Shown here one piece after another: positions 1-7,017 of a stretch of DNA of 21,311 nt. The translations under genes and the position numbers were made by a program. Below the pieces are notes generated by a model, which was given only the letters and a program-made list of their open reading frames with translations, had not been told where the DNA came from and made no database searches. The stretch is from NCBI GenBank assembly GCA_045110315.1, contig JBGCFY010000005.1, positions 1-21,311 of the forward strand, in the 5' to 3' direction. How positions within the stretch are numbered: position 1 is the stretch's first letter; each line of letters opens with the position of its first letter. Source of the DNA: CALFBG01 sp045110315. GTDB lineage: Bacteria > Bacteroidota > Bacteroidia > Chitinophagales > Saprospiraceae.

Positions 1-2
1 TG

Positions 3-95
3 GTGATTTTGACGGAAGAAAATTTTGCTTCAATTGAGGCGGAAAATGCAGGAAACCTACTGGTTTTCAAGGCTTTCCAACGAAGAGTGAAATAA
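3..95 (+). CDS. C-terminal tail of a possible upstream gene (partial)
   Basis: This frame is open from the window edge to a TAA at 93-95 and encodes about 30 residues ending in FKAFQRRVK. The composition is protein-like and the other two forward frames close within 36 bases, so it may be the end of a gene starting outside the window. The family is not recognised. A 30-codon open stretch is short enough to occur by chance in AT-rich DNA, so the call is weak. Confidence 0.35.
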   Translation: MILTEENFASIEAENAGNLLVFKAFQRRVK

Positions 96-811
96 AATTT
101 TCTCGTCATGAATTAGTGAATTTATTAGGTGAACCTACTTAGATGGTTCGCAATATATTATCCTGTTATGAGGACCTTATGCTGTGCACTAATTTGTACT
201 AATTGCTTTGTTTCTGATTGTAAATTAGCTTTAAAAAAAGCGATTAAATGAGTTGAAAGGCTTAATTAGTGACACTGTTTTTAGGAAGTATTCGAAAATT
301 TTGTGAGATAGCCTAATGAATATTTTTTAAAATTTACCTCATTAAATTTTGGCGAGATTAGTACTTTATTTCAAAACAACTTCTTAGGAAAAAATAAGGG
401 TTTCTTGTGGGGAAGTTAATCTATGTAACAGTATAAAGTAGTAGGTGCCGCAAGAAGTGGAATGGAAAAAATGCCGAGCGGAGGGTAGTGGTATGTACTA
501 AGTATTTTTAATATTTATGTGACAAAAACATATGTGAAATAAATAAATTATGAGAGCGTCATAAGAAACTAGAATTGACTAGATCTGTTACCTCTTTTCA
601 ACCTATGGAAAAGCTGGATCGATGATGTAGATGCTAGAAAAATAGTATGGTAAATCCTTAATGCTGAATAGGAGCGTCCACCAATTTTAATCGTAAAAAC
701 GACCCGCTTATATAATGCTATTTCTTGTTATCTAATATTCCAATATTTTTATTATCTTCATAAGTAATTTACTGAAATTCATTGTTTTTTATTTAGGAAG
801 ACCTCACATTT
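96..811. other. Intergenic gap with no recognisable gene
   Basis: About 700 bases of AT-rich sequence with frequent stops in all frames. No RNA gene, strong hairpin terminator or exact TAnnTTTG promoter box was found. The longest protein-like stretches are about 20 codons and are treated as chance. The promoter of the gene at 812 should lie in the last 100 bases or so but could not be placed. Confidence 0.5.
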
Positions 812-2545
812 ATGCAAGATTTGGCTTTTATCATCAAGCTCAAAAAAGAGTTAAAAACCTTATTAGTTGATAGTATTGTTGATACAATTCTCCAATTGAA
901 AGCGTCTTTGCCACAAAACTCAGCGAAAGCGGATGAACTTCTCCTCTTGCAAAGTCGCTTAAATGATACCAATCTGAAAAAACTTAGGGGCACGGTCACT
1001 GAAGAAACACTCAATTTGGAATACAATCGAATACGGGAAGTTTTGCTAACGCTGATTGACAGTTTAACGGAGCAGGATTTTCAGGTTGGTAAAGCAGCTC
1101 CTTCCCCTAAAAATGGCAGCCTTTTGTATCAAGTGCCTGCTAAGATGAAAGTTGGGATAGAAACGAAGTGCATTATTCGACTTGCTCATGATGATGCAAA
1201 AATCATCGAAAATATTGAGTTAACACCCGAAACTAAGATTTCCGATATTCGGATTTCTAAAATCATGCACGTAGATTTAATTGATCATCAATCCGGCGAA
1301 AACTTTTTGATTCGTACTTATAATGAACAAGAGCAGTTTATTGAAACCGACGATTATACGGAATGGGTTTTCTTCGTCCAAGCGTTGAGAGATGGTTACT
1401 TTCCGTTGGTCTTGAAAATCTCGATCATCGAAGTTATTGAAAATAAAGAACGACTCAAAAATATTATTTTCGAAGAGCAAGTATTGGTTTCGACAGAAAT
1501 GGTCGAGCCATCAAATCCTCCAGGTTTCAAGCCTGCAAATATTGCTCTAAATTACCAAACGACAACGAATCGGATTTTGCCTGCTCGGGGATCCGGTAAG
1601 CAAGATCGAAAACGCTGGCTTGGGGTAGTGGCAGCAATGATGCTGGTGTTAAGTGGAACTTTTGCGGTTAATTATATCATAAAAATGAATAACAAGACAA
1701 AGGAAGCTTTACCAGCCAGTGGGGAAATTATGAATTATAATAACAATATGCCTAGGCCGCAGGAAGAGGACTTGATAATTACAAATGCGGTAGATGCGAT
1801 AGGGGAAAGTACTTTAAAGCCGGAGGAAGATATTTCTTTGGCAAAGCCAGCTCCGCAAAAAGAAATCACAAAGCCAATTGCTCCAAAACCCGAAATGGAA
1901 GAGCCTCCAAAGAATATTTCTAAATCCTCCACAAATCCGATAATGGAGAAAATTACCTCGCCACCCGTTAATGCACCCGCAAAACCTAGCTTGACCTCTG
2001 AGTTTTTGCCTACGGAAGAATTTTCTCTCGGCTGGATGGTTGATCACCGCGACAACGAAAAATATAAAATTGTCCGTATCAAAGATAAGTATTGGATGGC
2101 TGAGAATTTACGCTTTCAAACTCCCGAATCTTGGTGCTATCAAATGGCAACAGCCTGTGCAGCAGCGGGGAGACTTTACAGCTAAAAAAAAAAAAAAATA
2201 GCCTGTCCTAAAGGATGGCGTTTACCATCTGATGAGGATTTCAAAGCCTTGGCTAAGCACTTAGGTGGCTATTCGGAAAAAGGACACGAGATGGGCAAAC
2301 CGAAGGACACTTTTCATCAACTCCAAGAAGGCGGCAAAACCAATTTTGGTGGAACCATGACAGGGATGAGAAACGTCAAAGGAGAATACAAAGCCCTCGG
2401 TAGCTTGGGCGTTTATTGGACTTCGACACTTTCCTCCAAAGGCGCTGCGTTCAATTATTTCCTATCCAAACAGAGTATGATGTTGCACCGGGACAATAAC
2501 TCTAGTCGTAAAAGTGGATTTTCTTGCCGCTGTGTGCAAGAGTAG
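812..2545 (+). pseudogene. EAD11-like / TM / FISUMP membrane protein interrupted by an in-frame TAA
   Basis: Codons 1-457 are open, codon 458 is TAA (2183-2185), and the same frame then stays open to 2545 (577 sense-length codons). Residues 1-90 resemble effector-associated domain 11 (EAD11), an adaptor domain of bacterial conflict systems. Residues ~107-235 form a beta-rich domain with IRISKIM and YTEWVF motifs, a type seen beside such adaptors. Residues 269-290 are a TM helix, followed by a Pro/Lys/Glu-rich linker. From ~409 the FISUMP (Fib_succ_major) domain begins with DHRDNEKYK, WMAENLRF and GRLYS. It resumes after the stop with ACPKGWRLPS and YWTST and ends SCRCVQE. The stop falls where the family usually has Trp (RLY-T/S-W) and merges with an A15 run (2184-2198). 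The TAA precedes the rest of the run, so slippage within the run cannot bypass it. Either the gene is truncated, losing most of FISUMP, or the tract is a sequence error. Predicted topology is adaptor inside, FISUMP outside. Confidence 0.75.
2184..2198 (+). repeat. A15 homopolymer inside the FISUMP coding region
   Basis: Fifteen consecutive A residues directly follow AGCT in the interrupted FISUMP gene. The tract replaces the codons that should encode the segment between RLYS and ACPKGW. Its length keeps the downstream frame aligned with the upstream frame, so the locus is interrupted by the TAA at its left edge and not by a frameshift. It is the longest homopolymer noticed in the window. Confidence 0.9.
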
Positions 2546-2585
2546 CTATTATGGTTTTTGCCTACCATTGTTTTAAATAAAGTTT

Positions 2586-3365
2586 ATGAATAAAATAACG
2601 CTCCTACTTTGCCTTATGAGTTTAATAGTCGCATGTTCCAATAATGAATTAGCAGAAAAAGGGTTTCCAGTGAATACGAATGGTACAGAAAATACTACAG
2701 ATCAGGTCGAAGGAATAAGAAGCGATACCTTAAGTTTTGCCACAAAGCCTAGGAATATCCTACTTACTAAAAATGCAGCACATCGTTTGACGCCCATTTT
2801 TAAAGTCAACTTTCATCCTAAAACGGGAAAACCATTTACAGGCACGGTGGCGACACATCGGAATTACGACCGAGTAGGAGATCAATTGGGTAATCGGTGG
2901 AACGACAATTTCATGCCAGGTTTTTCTGCTGCTTATGGCTATAACTTTATTAATCTTTCGCACTATGATTTGAAGCAACAAACAACGAATTTACTTTTTG
3001 AAAACCCTGTTTTAATTAAAACCTTGTACTATCCATCCTTTTCTAATGATACGTTAAATGGAACAGCGATAGCACGAAATTACTATCTAGTTTCGTGCTA
3101 CGATGAAGATACTAATCGTGATGGTTACATTTCCTTACGGGATTTGCGGCGGTTTTATTATTTTGATATTAATGGCAAGGAGCAACGTGCTTTGGTTCCT
3201 AAAAATTACGCGGTGATGAGTTCAGAATACGATTCTGCCAACGATTATATGTACGTTTTTGCGCAGTTGGATGAAAATGAAAATGGACAAATGGAATACG
3301 AGGAACCGATTCATATTTTTTGGATAGACTTGAGTGCGCCGGAGCGGGTGGGGCGGCAATATTAA
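2586..3365 (+). CDS. Lipoprotein with two EF-hand-like calcium loops
   Basis: The 259-residue product starts with a short hydrophobic signal ending in LIVAC, giving a lipobox with Cys17 as the lipidated residue. It is therefore probably anchored to the periplasmic or outer membrane, with an Asn/Thr-rich spacer after the Cys. Two canonical EF-hand loops are readable. The first is D175-x-N177-x-D179-G180-x-I182-S183-x-x-D186. The second is D229-x-N231-x-N233-G234-x-M236-E237-x-x-E240. Both are preceded by Tyr-rich strands, so calcium binding is likely. No enzymatic family was recognised. The gene begins 40 bases after the FISUMP reading frame and ends 28 bases before the next gene, consistent with cotranscription and a role near the same membrane protein. 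Calcium binding follows from motif knowledge; the partnership is inferred. Confidence 0.8.
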   Translation: MNKITLLLCLMSLIVACSNNELAEKGFPVNTNGTENTTDQVEGIRSDTLSFATKPRNILLTKNAAHRLTPIFKVNFHPKTGKPFTGTVATHRNYDRVGDQLGNRWNDNFMPGFSAAYGYNFINLSHYDLKQQTTNLLFENPVLIKTLYYPSFSNDTLNGTAIARNYYLVSCYDEDTNRDGYISLRDLRRFYYFDINGKEQRALVPKNYAVMSSEYDSANDYMYVFAQLDENENGQMEYEEPIHIFWIDLSAPERVGRQY

Positions 3366-3393
3366 ATATCCAAACAAAATTATAAAAACAACT

Positions 3394-3924
3394 ATGACGA
3401 GAGCTGAAATTCTACAAAATAGCATCTGGGAAACTGCTAAGATAAATTTACATTCTCCCTTTTTCCAACGAGAAGTTACGCTATTTTTATTCGCCCACCA
3501 CTTAAGTCTCCGACACATTAAAGACGAAATTGTTTCTGCGACCATGGTACAAACCATTAATGACTTTTTAGCATTGGACGAAAAGTATTTGCCCTTGATG
3601 AAAAGCTTGTTGCACCAGCATTGCTTGGAATGTTGTGAACATACTTCCTATGGTTTTGATGTAAAGGAAGGAGAAACGGAAACACAAGCTAGCCTCCGAA
3701 ATTTTGGCATTGTAACTGCGGAAGATGCTTGGCAACAAGCAAATTTATCTTACCTAAATATTGAAGACGATGCCCGAGAAAAACGGAAATACCGCTACGT
3801 AAAAATGTGTTTTTTCCCTCCCTGGGAGGATGAACACGGCTGTGAGTTAATTTTGAAGAATGGCGTGTTGCTTGATTTTAAAGGCGAATCAGACACTTGG
3901 TTAACGCAATTTGAAGCGGACTAA
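3394..3924 (+). CDS. Hypothetical protein with DUF6985-like C-terminal motif
   Basis: The ATG at 3394 (176 residues) is preferred. An in-frame ATG at 3334 would overlap the upstream gene by 32 bases and add a Gly/Arg-rich leader unlike the rest. No signal peptide or TM helix is seen, so the protein is probably cytoplasmic. The N-terminal half is helical with a His/Cys cluster (HQHCLECCEH). The C-terminal part carries WEDEHGCELILKNG followed by GESDTW, which resembles the D/E-E-H-G motif of DUF6985 proteins, a family sometimes found near contact-dependent or conflict genes. The His/Cys cluster could bind a metal. The gene follows the EF-hand lipoprotein by 28 bases. The DUF6985 link is tentative and rests on one motif. 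Confidence 0.6.
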   Translation: MTRAEILQNSIWETAKINLHSPFFQREVTLFLFAHHLSLRHIKDEIVSATMVQTINDFLALDEKYLPLMKSLLHQHCLECCEHTSYGFDVKEGETETQASLRNFGIVTAEDAWQQANLSYLNIEDDAREKRKYRYVKMCFFPPWEDEHGCELILKNGVLLDFKGESDTWLTQFEAD

Positions 3925-4258
3925 ATCCCAGGTTTTATTCTTTAAGAGTCCCTATAATCCCAAATGCTTAAGTTTACAATTTCTTGAGTTTTTTCCTTCT
4001 TAAGTCGATACCTTTAGCTAAGCCGATAGGCGTTTCGCCAGGGAACAAATCAGTTGTTTAGCATCCTCTAGTTCATCTAATACTTGAAGCAATTATTCAA
4101 GAAATTTATGCCGCCACGATTCAAATCAATTTGAACAAAATAAAGACTGATCATTTTTAGTGATAGCGATTGTACCTTGTCTATCTTGGTATCGGGTGCA
4201 ACGGTCCAGTAGTTTTAACAACTACGTCTTATCATATCTATCACTAAAAAAAATAAAA
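3925..4258. other. Gap with possible decayed minus-strand frame
   Basis: No intact gene is visible. On the minus strand an ATG at 4154-4152 opens a short frame (MISLYFVQIDLNRGG). After a one-base shift near 4092 a second frame reads LLQVLDELEDAKQL. After another shift near 4050 a third reads PGETPIGLAKG and stops at 3974. Joined, the three pieces would form a small protein of about 60 residues, which may be a frameshifted remnant, but each piece is short enough to be chance. No clear terminator or promoter was found. Confidence 0.3.
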
Positions 4259-4618
4259 ATGGAAAATAACAATCCTCGCTATAGCCCAGCTAAGCTGAAA
4301 AAATTTAAGAACATCATTACCGATAAATTAGAGAATACTACAAATGAGTTAGCGGGCCTTAAGGCTGATTTAAAATCGCAAAAGCAAAAGGTGGCTAATA
4401 CCAATACCGATTTCAACGAAAATAGCAAACACTTTCAAGAACAAGCAAAAGATAAGCGTTTGATTCGTCGCTTTCAAGATAAAGCACGAGCATTGAATGC
4501 CGCTTTGAATCGGATTGAAAATGGTACTTACGGTGTCTGCACCCGCACCAATCAACTTATCCGAGAAGAGAGATTACTCGCGATGCCTACTGCTCAGTTT
4601 GATGTTATTAAAAAATAA
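4259..4618 (+). CDS. DksA/TraR-family RNA polymerase-binding regulator, one-cysteine type
   Basis: The ATG at 4259 gives 119 residues, the usual size. The frame is open back to 4160, but the earlier part (Ser/Tyr-rich) does not fit the family. Residues ~10-80 form a charged helical hairpin-like coiled coil, the part that enters the RNA polymerase secondary channel in DksA. The C-terminus carries the family hallmark RIENGTYGVC (residues 85-94) followed by IREERLLAMPTA. Classical DksA has a four-Cys zinc finger, but here only Cys94 remains, as in many Bacteroidota relatives, so zinc is probably not bound. The role is inferred to be modulation of transcription initiation, perhaps in the stringent response. 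The gene stands alone between two gaps with a hairpin about 110 bases downstream. Confidence 0.85.
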   Translation: MENNNPRYSPAKLKKFKNIITDKLENTTNELAGLKADLKSQKQKVANTNTDFNENSKHFQEQAKDKRLIRRFQDKARALNAALNRIENGTYGVCTRTNQLIREERLLAMPTAQFDVIKK

Positions 4619-4726
4619 TCAAGTTAATGCGGAATGCCAACATAGAAGTGGTTGATGACCTACTTTACAATACATTGGCTTATCCATGGAATTAAGTATT
4701 CATTCTATTCATACATTCTACTCTAA

Positions 4727-4758
4727 GGCTAGTCACTTTTAATACTAAGTGCCTAGCC
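4727..4758 (+). terminator. Hairpin, possible terminator after the DksA-like gene
   Basis: GGCTAGTCACTT (4727-4738) pairs with AAGTGCCTAGCC (4747-4758), giving an 11-pair stem with one mismatch and an 8-base loop. It lies 108 bases after the stop of the DksA-like gene. The following sequence (CTAATAATTTC) is not a good T-run, so efficiency as an intrinsic terminator is uncertain. Confidence 0.45.
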
Positions 4759-4901
4759 CTAATAATTTCTATCCTTTCAGATTAAGAACCAATACAAATA
4801 AATTTACTTATCAGTTTTTCAAACTTTCTTAAACTTTACCGTATTACGTATCGTTTATCATATAGTTGTACAAAACACGGTACAGTGCTTTTTAGATTGA
4901 C

Positions 4902-4928
4902 TACGGTACCTTATTTTTTGTTACCGTA
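4902..4928. repeat. TACGGTA/TACCGTA inverted repeat, part of an ACGGTA cluster
   Basis: TACGGTA (4902-4908) and TACCGTA (4922-4928) form a perfect 7-bp inverted repeat with a 13-base spacer. Two further cores lie just upstream: TACCGTA at 4837-4843 and ACGGTAC at 4877-4883. The alternating orientation suggests a cluster of protein-binding sites, but no regulator can be assigned. Confidence 0.5.
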
Positions 4929-5054
4929 CAAAGAAATAGATAAGGTAGGTAAAAGAAGTAGAATTTAGTATTCCTAAAAAAGAGCTTAACGAAATTTATA
5001 GGACTAGAATCCTACGCAACTCGAAACATTACGTTGAAATAAAGAAGTTGTATC

Positions 5055-5130
5055 AAAATGGAGGTTGAAATTATTAGTAGCGCTTGGCTTTCAAGAGGAA
5101 GCTCCATTTTTTTTTTCGTAGCCAGCGCTA
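5055..5130 (+). other. Interleaved inverted repeats with T10 run (possible terminator/antiterminator or pseudoknot)
   Basis: AAAATGGAG (5055-5063) is complementary to CTCCATTTT (5102-5110), which runs directly into a T10 tract (5107-5116). That is a terminator-like arrangement with a 38-base loop. TAGCGCTTGGCT (5078-5089), inside that loop, is complementary with one bulge to AGCCAGCGCTA (5120-5130), after the T-run. The two stems interleave, so they either form a pseudoknot or are alternatives. The region lies about 250 bases before the ABC operon and upstream of its TATCTTTG box. Confidence 0.45.
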
Positions 5131-5259
5131 TGGGGAAAAAAATTAGCTGGAATATTGGAAATCAATGGCTTGCAAATAAATCATCTATCTATTTTAAAGC
5201 AACCTCATAAAATGTTTCCGAAAACTAGACCTAGATGTCTTTCTTTATCGCTTTAGCTG

Positions 5260-5277
5260 TATCTTTGATTGATCAAA
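5260..5277 (+). promoter_or_regulatory. Candidate promoter -7 box with overlapping palindrome for the export operon
   Basis: TATCTTTG (5260-5267) exactly matches the Bacteroidota -7 consensus TAnnTTTG. A convincing -33 TTTG is not present at the usual distance. TTTGAT-TG-ATCAAA (5264-5277) overlaps the box and the expected transcription start, so a repressor could act there. The resulting leader would be about 100 bases before the ATG at 5374. Confidence 0.45.
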
Positions 5278-5373
5278 CAAAAGCGTGTAATCAAATTAAC
5301 TTGATAGGTATTGATACTTATGTACACAATTAACCGAATTGGCTGGAATTAAATAATTGAATAGAGCATCATA

Positions 5374-7008
5374 ATGATCCTAACCCCGATACAACGATTT
5401 TGGCGTTTATTAAAATCGTATAAACACGAATTAAGGCAAATTTATACTTATGCCGTTTTTATTGGTTTAGTTAATCTAACTTTACCGCTTGGTATTCAGG
5501 CAATCATCAACTATATACAAACTGGAGAGATTAGTTCTTCTTGGGTCGTTCTCGTTTGTTTTGTATTGATTGGAATAGGAATTACTGGAATCTTACAAGT
5601 CTTACAGTTAAGAATTGTGGAAAACATCCAGCAAGATCTTTTCGCCCGGTCTGCACTTGAATTTGCTTATCGTTTGCCTAAAATAACTTTCCTACAATTA
5701 GATAAAATTCATACGCCAGAACTAGCCAATCGCTTTTTTGATACCTTAACCATTCAAAAAGGTTTGCCCAAAATTTTGATTGACTTCTCTCTAGCGGCTT
5801 TTCAAATTACTTTCGGCCTGCTTTTATTGGCTGTTTATAGTCCTTACTTCATTATTTTGGGAGTTGCATTAGTTTTTGTGCTTTGGTTGATTTTCCAAAT
5901 TACGGGACCAAAAGGCCTAGAAACGAGTTTGAAAGAAAGTAAATATAAATATCGCCTAGTCCATTGGTTGGAAGAGGTGGCAAGAATCAACCGCAGTTTC
6001 AAGATGAATGCGTCCAGTAATTTTCATCTCAATAAAACGGATGCTATCGTTAATGGTTATCTCATCGCAAGGCAGAAACACTTCCAAATTCTAATCAATC
6101 AGTTCAAGCTTTTTATTGGTTTTAAGGTTTTTGTAGCGGCTGGTTTACTCGTTTTGGGAGGGTACTTAGTTTTCCAAGAACAAATGAATATTGGGCAGTT
6201 TGTCGCAGCGGAAATCATTATCATTTTAATTATTAATTCGGTAGAAAAAGTACTAAGAATTATTGATTCTATTTATGATGTCTTAACGGCACTAGAAAAA
6301 ATAGGACTCGTGACGGATTTACAACTTGATCGTAGCACTGGAACGGCAGTCATTGAGAAAGAAGGAGCAATTGCTGTAAGAGCAGTAGAACTAGAATTTG
6401 GTTTTCCCGATGAGCGTAAAAATATCATTGAAAATCTTTCTTTTAGCATTTCTCCTGGCTCAAAAGTGATCTTATCCGGACCGTCGGGCAGTGGAAAAAC
6501 CCTGTTGCTTCACATTATGTCAGGCATCTATTCCCTAAAGGATGGAGAATTGTATTTCAATGATACTCCGGTGGTTAATTTTCATCGAGATCAACTATAC
6601 GAACATTTAGGAGTTGCTTTTCCTACGAACGAAGTATTTGAGGGAAGCTTTTTAGAAAATATTACCTTGGGCCGCGAACTCTCTAATACTGCCATCAAAA
6701 AGGTTGTCAAAATTTTGCGTTTAGAAGAGTATTTTGTTAATCAATCGAAAGGAATTAACACGATGGTGGATAGTGGAGGTAGAAGATTACCTAGAAGTAT
6801 TATTCAAAAACTACTGATCGCGAGAATCATCGTGTCCGAACCGAAGTTGTTATTGTTAGAAGATCCATTACAGTTTGTTGAAGAAAGTGAAAAACGTAGA
6901 ATCATTGATTATTTGATGTCGCCAGATCGCGAGTGGACAGTTGTCCTCGTTTCTGATTTCTACTATTGGAAAGAAAAAGCCACTCAGATCATTGAATTAA
7001 AAAAGTAA
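5374..7008 (+). CDS. Type-I-secretion-like ABC transporter (TM + ATPase) with degenerate ATPase motifs
   Basis: The 544-residue protein has an N-terminal membrane domain with hydrophobic spans at about 25-49, 56-78, 137-177 (two), 244-268 and 274-295. It lacks the C39 peptidase domain of bacteriocin exporters. The ATPase domain covers ~335-544. Walker A is intact (GPSGSGKT, 369-376). Other motifs deviate. The Q-loop reads FPTNEVF, with no Gln. The signature position reads LPRSI (472-476) instead of LSGGQ, just after an SGGRR stretch. Walker B ends LLLLED (Glu496-Asp497, inverted from the usual DE). The D-loop is absent. The switch His is Asp528 (LVSD). ATP may be bound but hydrolysis is doubtful unless a partner supplies sites. 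It is first in a tight operon with HlyD-, thioesterase- and TolC-type genes, fitting an inner-membrane component of an envelope-spanning exporter. Substrate unknown. Confidence 0.85.
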   Translation: MILTPIQRFWRLLKSYKHELRQIYTYAVFIGLVNLTLPLGIQAIINYIQTGEISSSWVVLVCFVLIGIGITGILQVLQLRIVENIQQDLFARSALEFAYRLPKITFLQLDKIHTPELANRFFDTLTIQKGLPKILIDFSLAAFQITFGLLLLAVYSPYFIILGVALVFVLWLIFQITGPKGLETSLKESKYKYRLVHWLEEVARINRSFKMNASSNFHLNKTDAIVNGYLIARQKHFQILINQFKLFIGFKVFVAAGLLVLGGYLVFQEQMNIGQFVAAEIIIILIINSVEKVLRIIDSIYDVLTALEKIGLVTDLQLDRSTGTAVIEKEGAIAVRAVELEFGFPDERKNIIENLSFSISPGSKVILSGPSGSGKTLLLHIMSGIYSLKDGELYFNDTPVVNFHRDQLYEHLGVAFPTNEVFEGSFLENITLGRELSNTAIKKVVKILRLEEYFVNQSKGINTMVDSGGRRLPRSIIQKLLIARIIVSEPKLLLLEDPLQFVEESEKRRIIDYLMSPDREWTVVLVSDFYYWKEKATQIIELKK

Positions 7009-7017
7009 GCGTCGATT

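Larger units (their letters stand above)
4619..5373. other. 755-base gap: hairpins, repeated ACGGTA cores, promoter-like box, no clear gene
   Basis: The gap holds a strong hairpin at 4727-4758, four ACGGTA/TACCGT cores at 4837-4928, interleaved inverted repeats with a T10 run at 5055-5130, and a TATCTTTG box at 5260-5267. Two short open stretches were seen: 4949-5068 without an ATG (includes KELNEIYRTRILR) and 5058-5210 from an ATG, 50 residues. Neither matches a known family, and both are short enough to be chance or a gene remnant. Confidence 0.5.

Noticed and set aside
2184..2198. Phase-variable on/off switch by slippage in the A15 tract
   Set aside because: The stop TAA is formed at the left edge of the tract and is read before any slippage inside it, so tract length cannot restore the full protein.
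812..2545. Diversity-generating retroelement target in the FISUMP domain
   Set aside because: The fold type would fit, but no reverse transcriptase, template repeat or matching variable repeat was seen in the window.
4949..5068. Plus-strand frame of about 39 codons without ATG, including KELNEIYRTRILR, possible transposase or regulator remnant
   Set aside because: No start codon, no recognised family, and a length readily reached by chance in AT-rich DNA.
5058..5210. 50-residue ATG frame in the gap before the ABC operon
   Set aside because: Overlaps the interleaved inverted repeats and has no family resemblance; more likely incidental.
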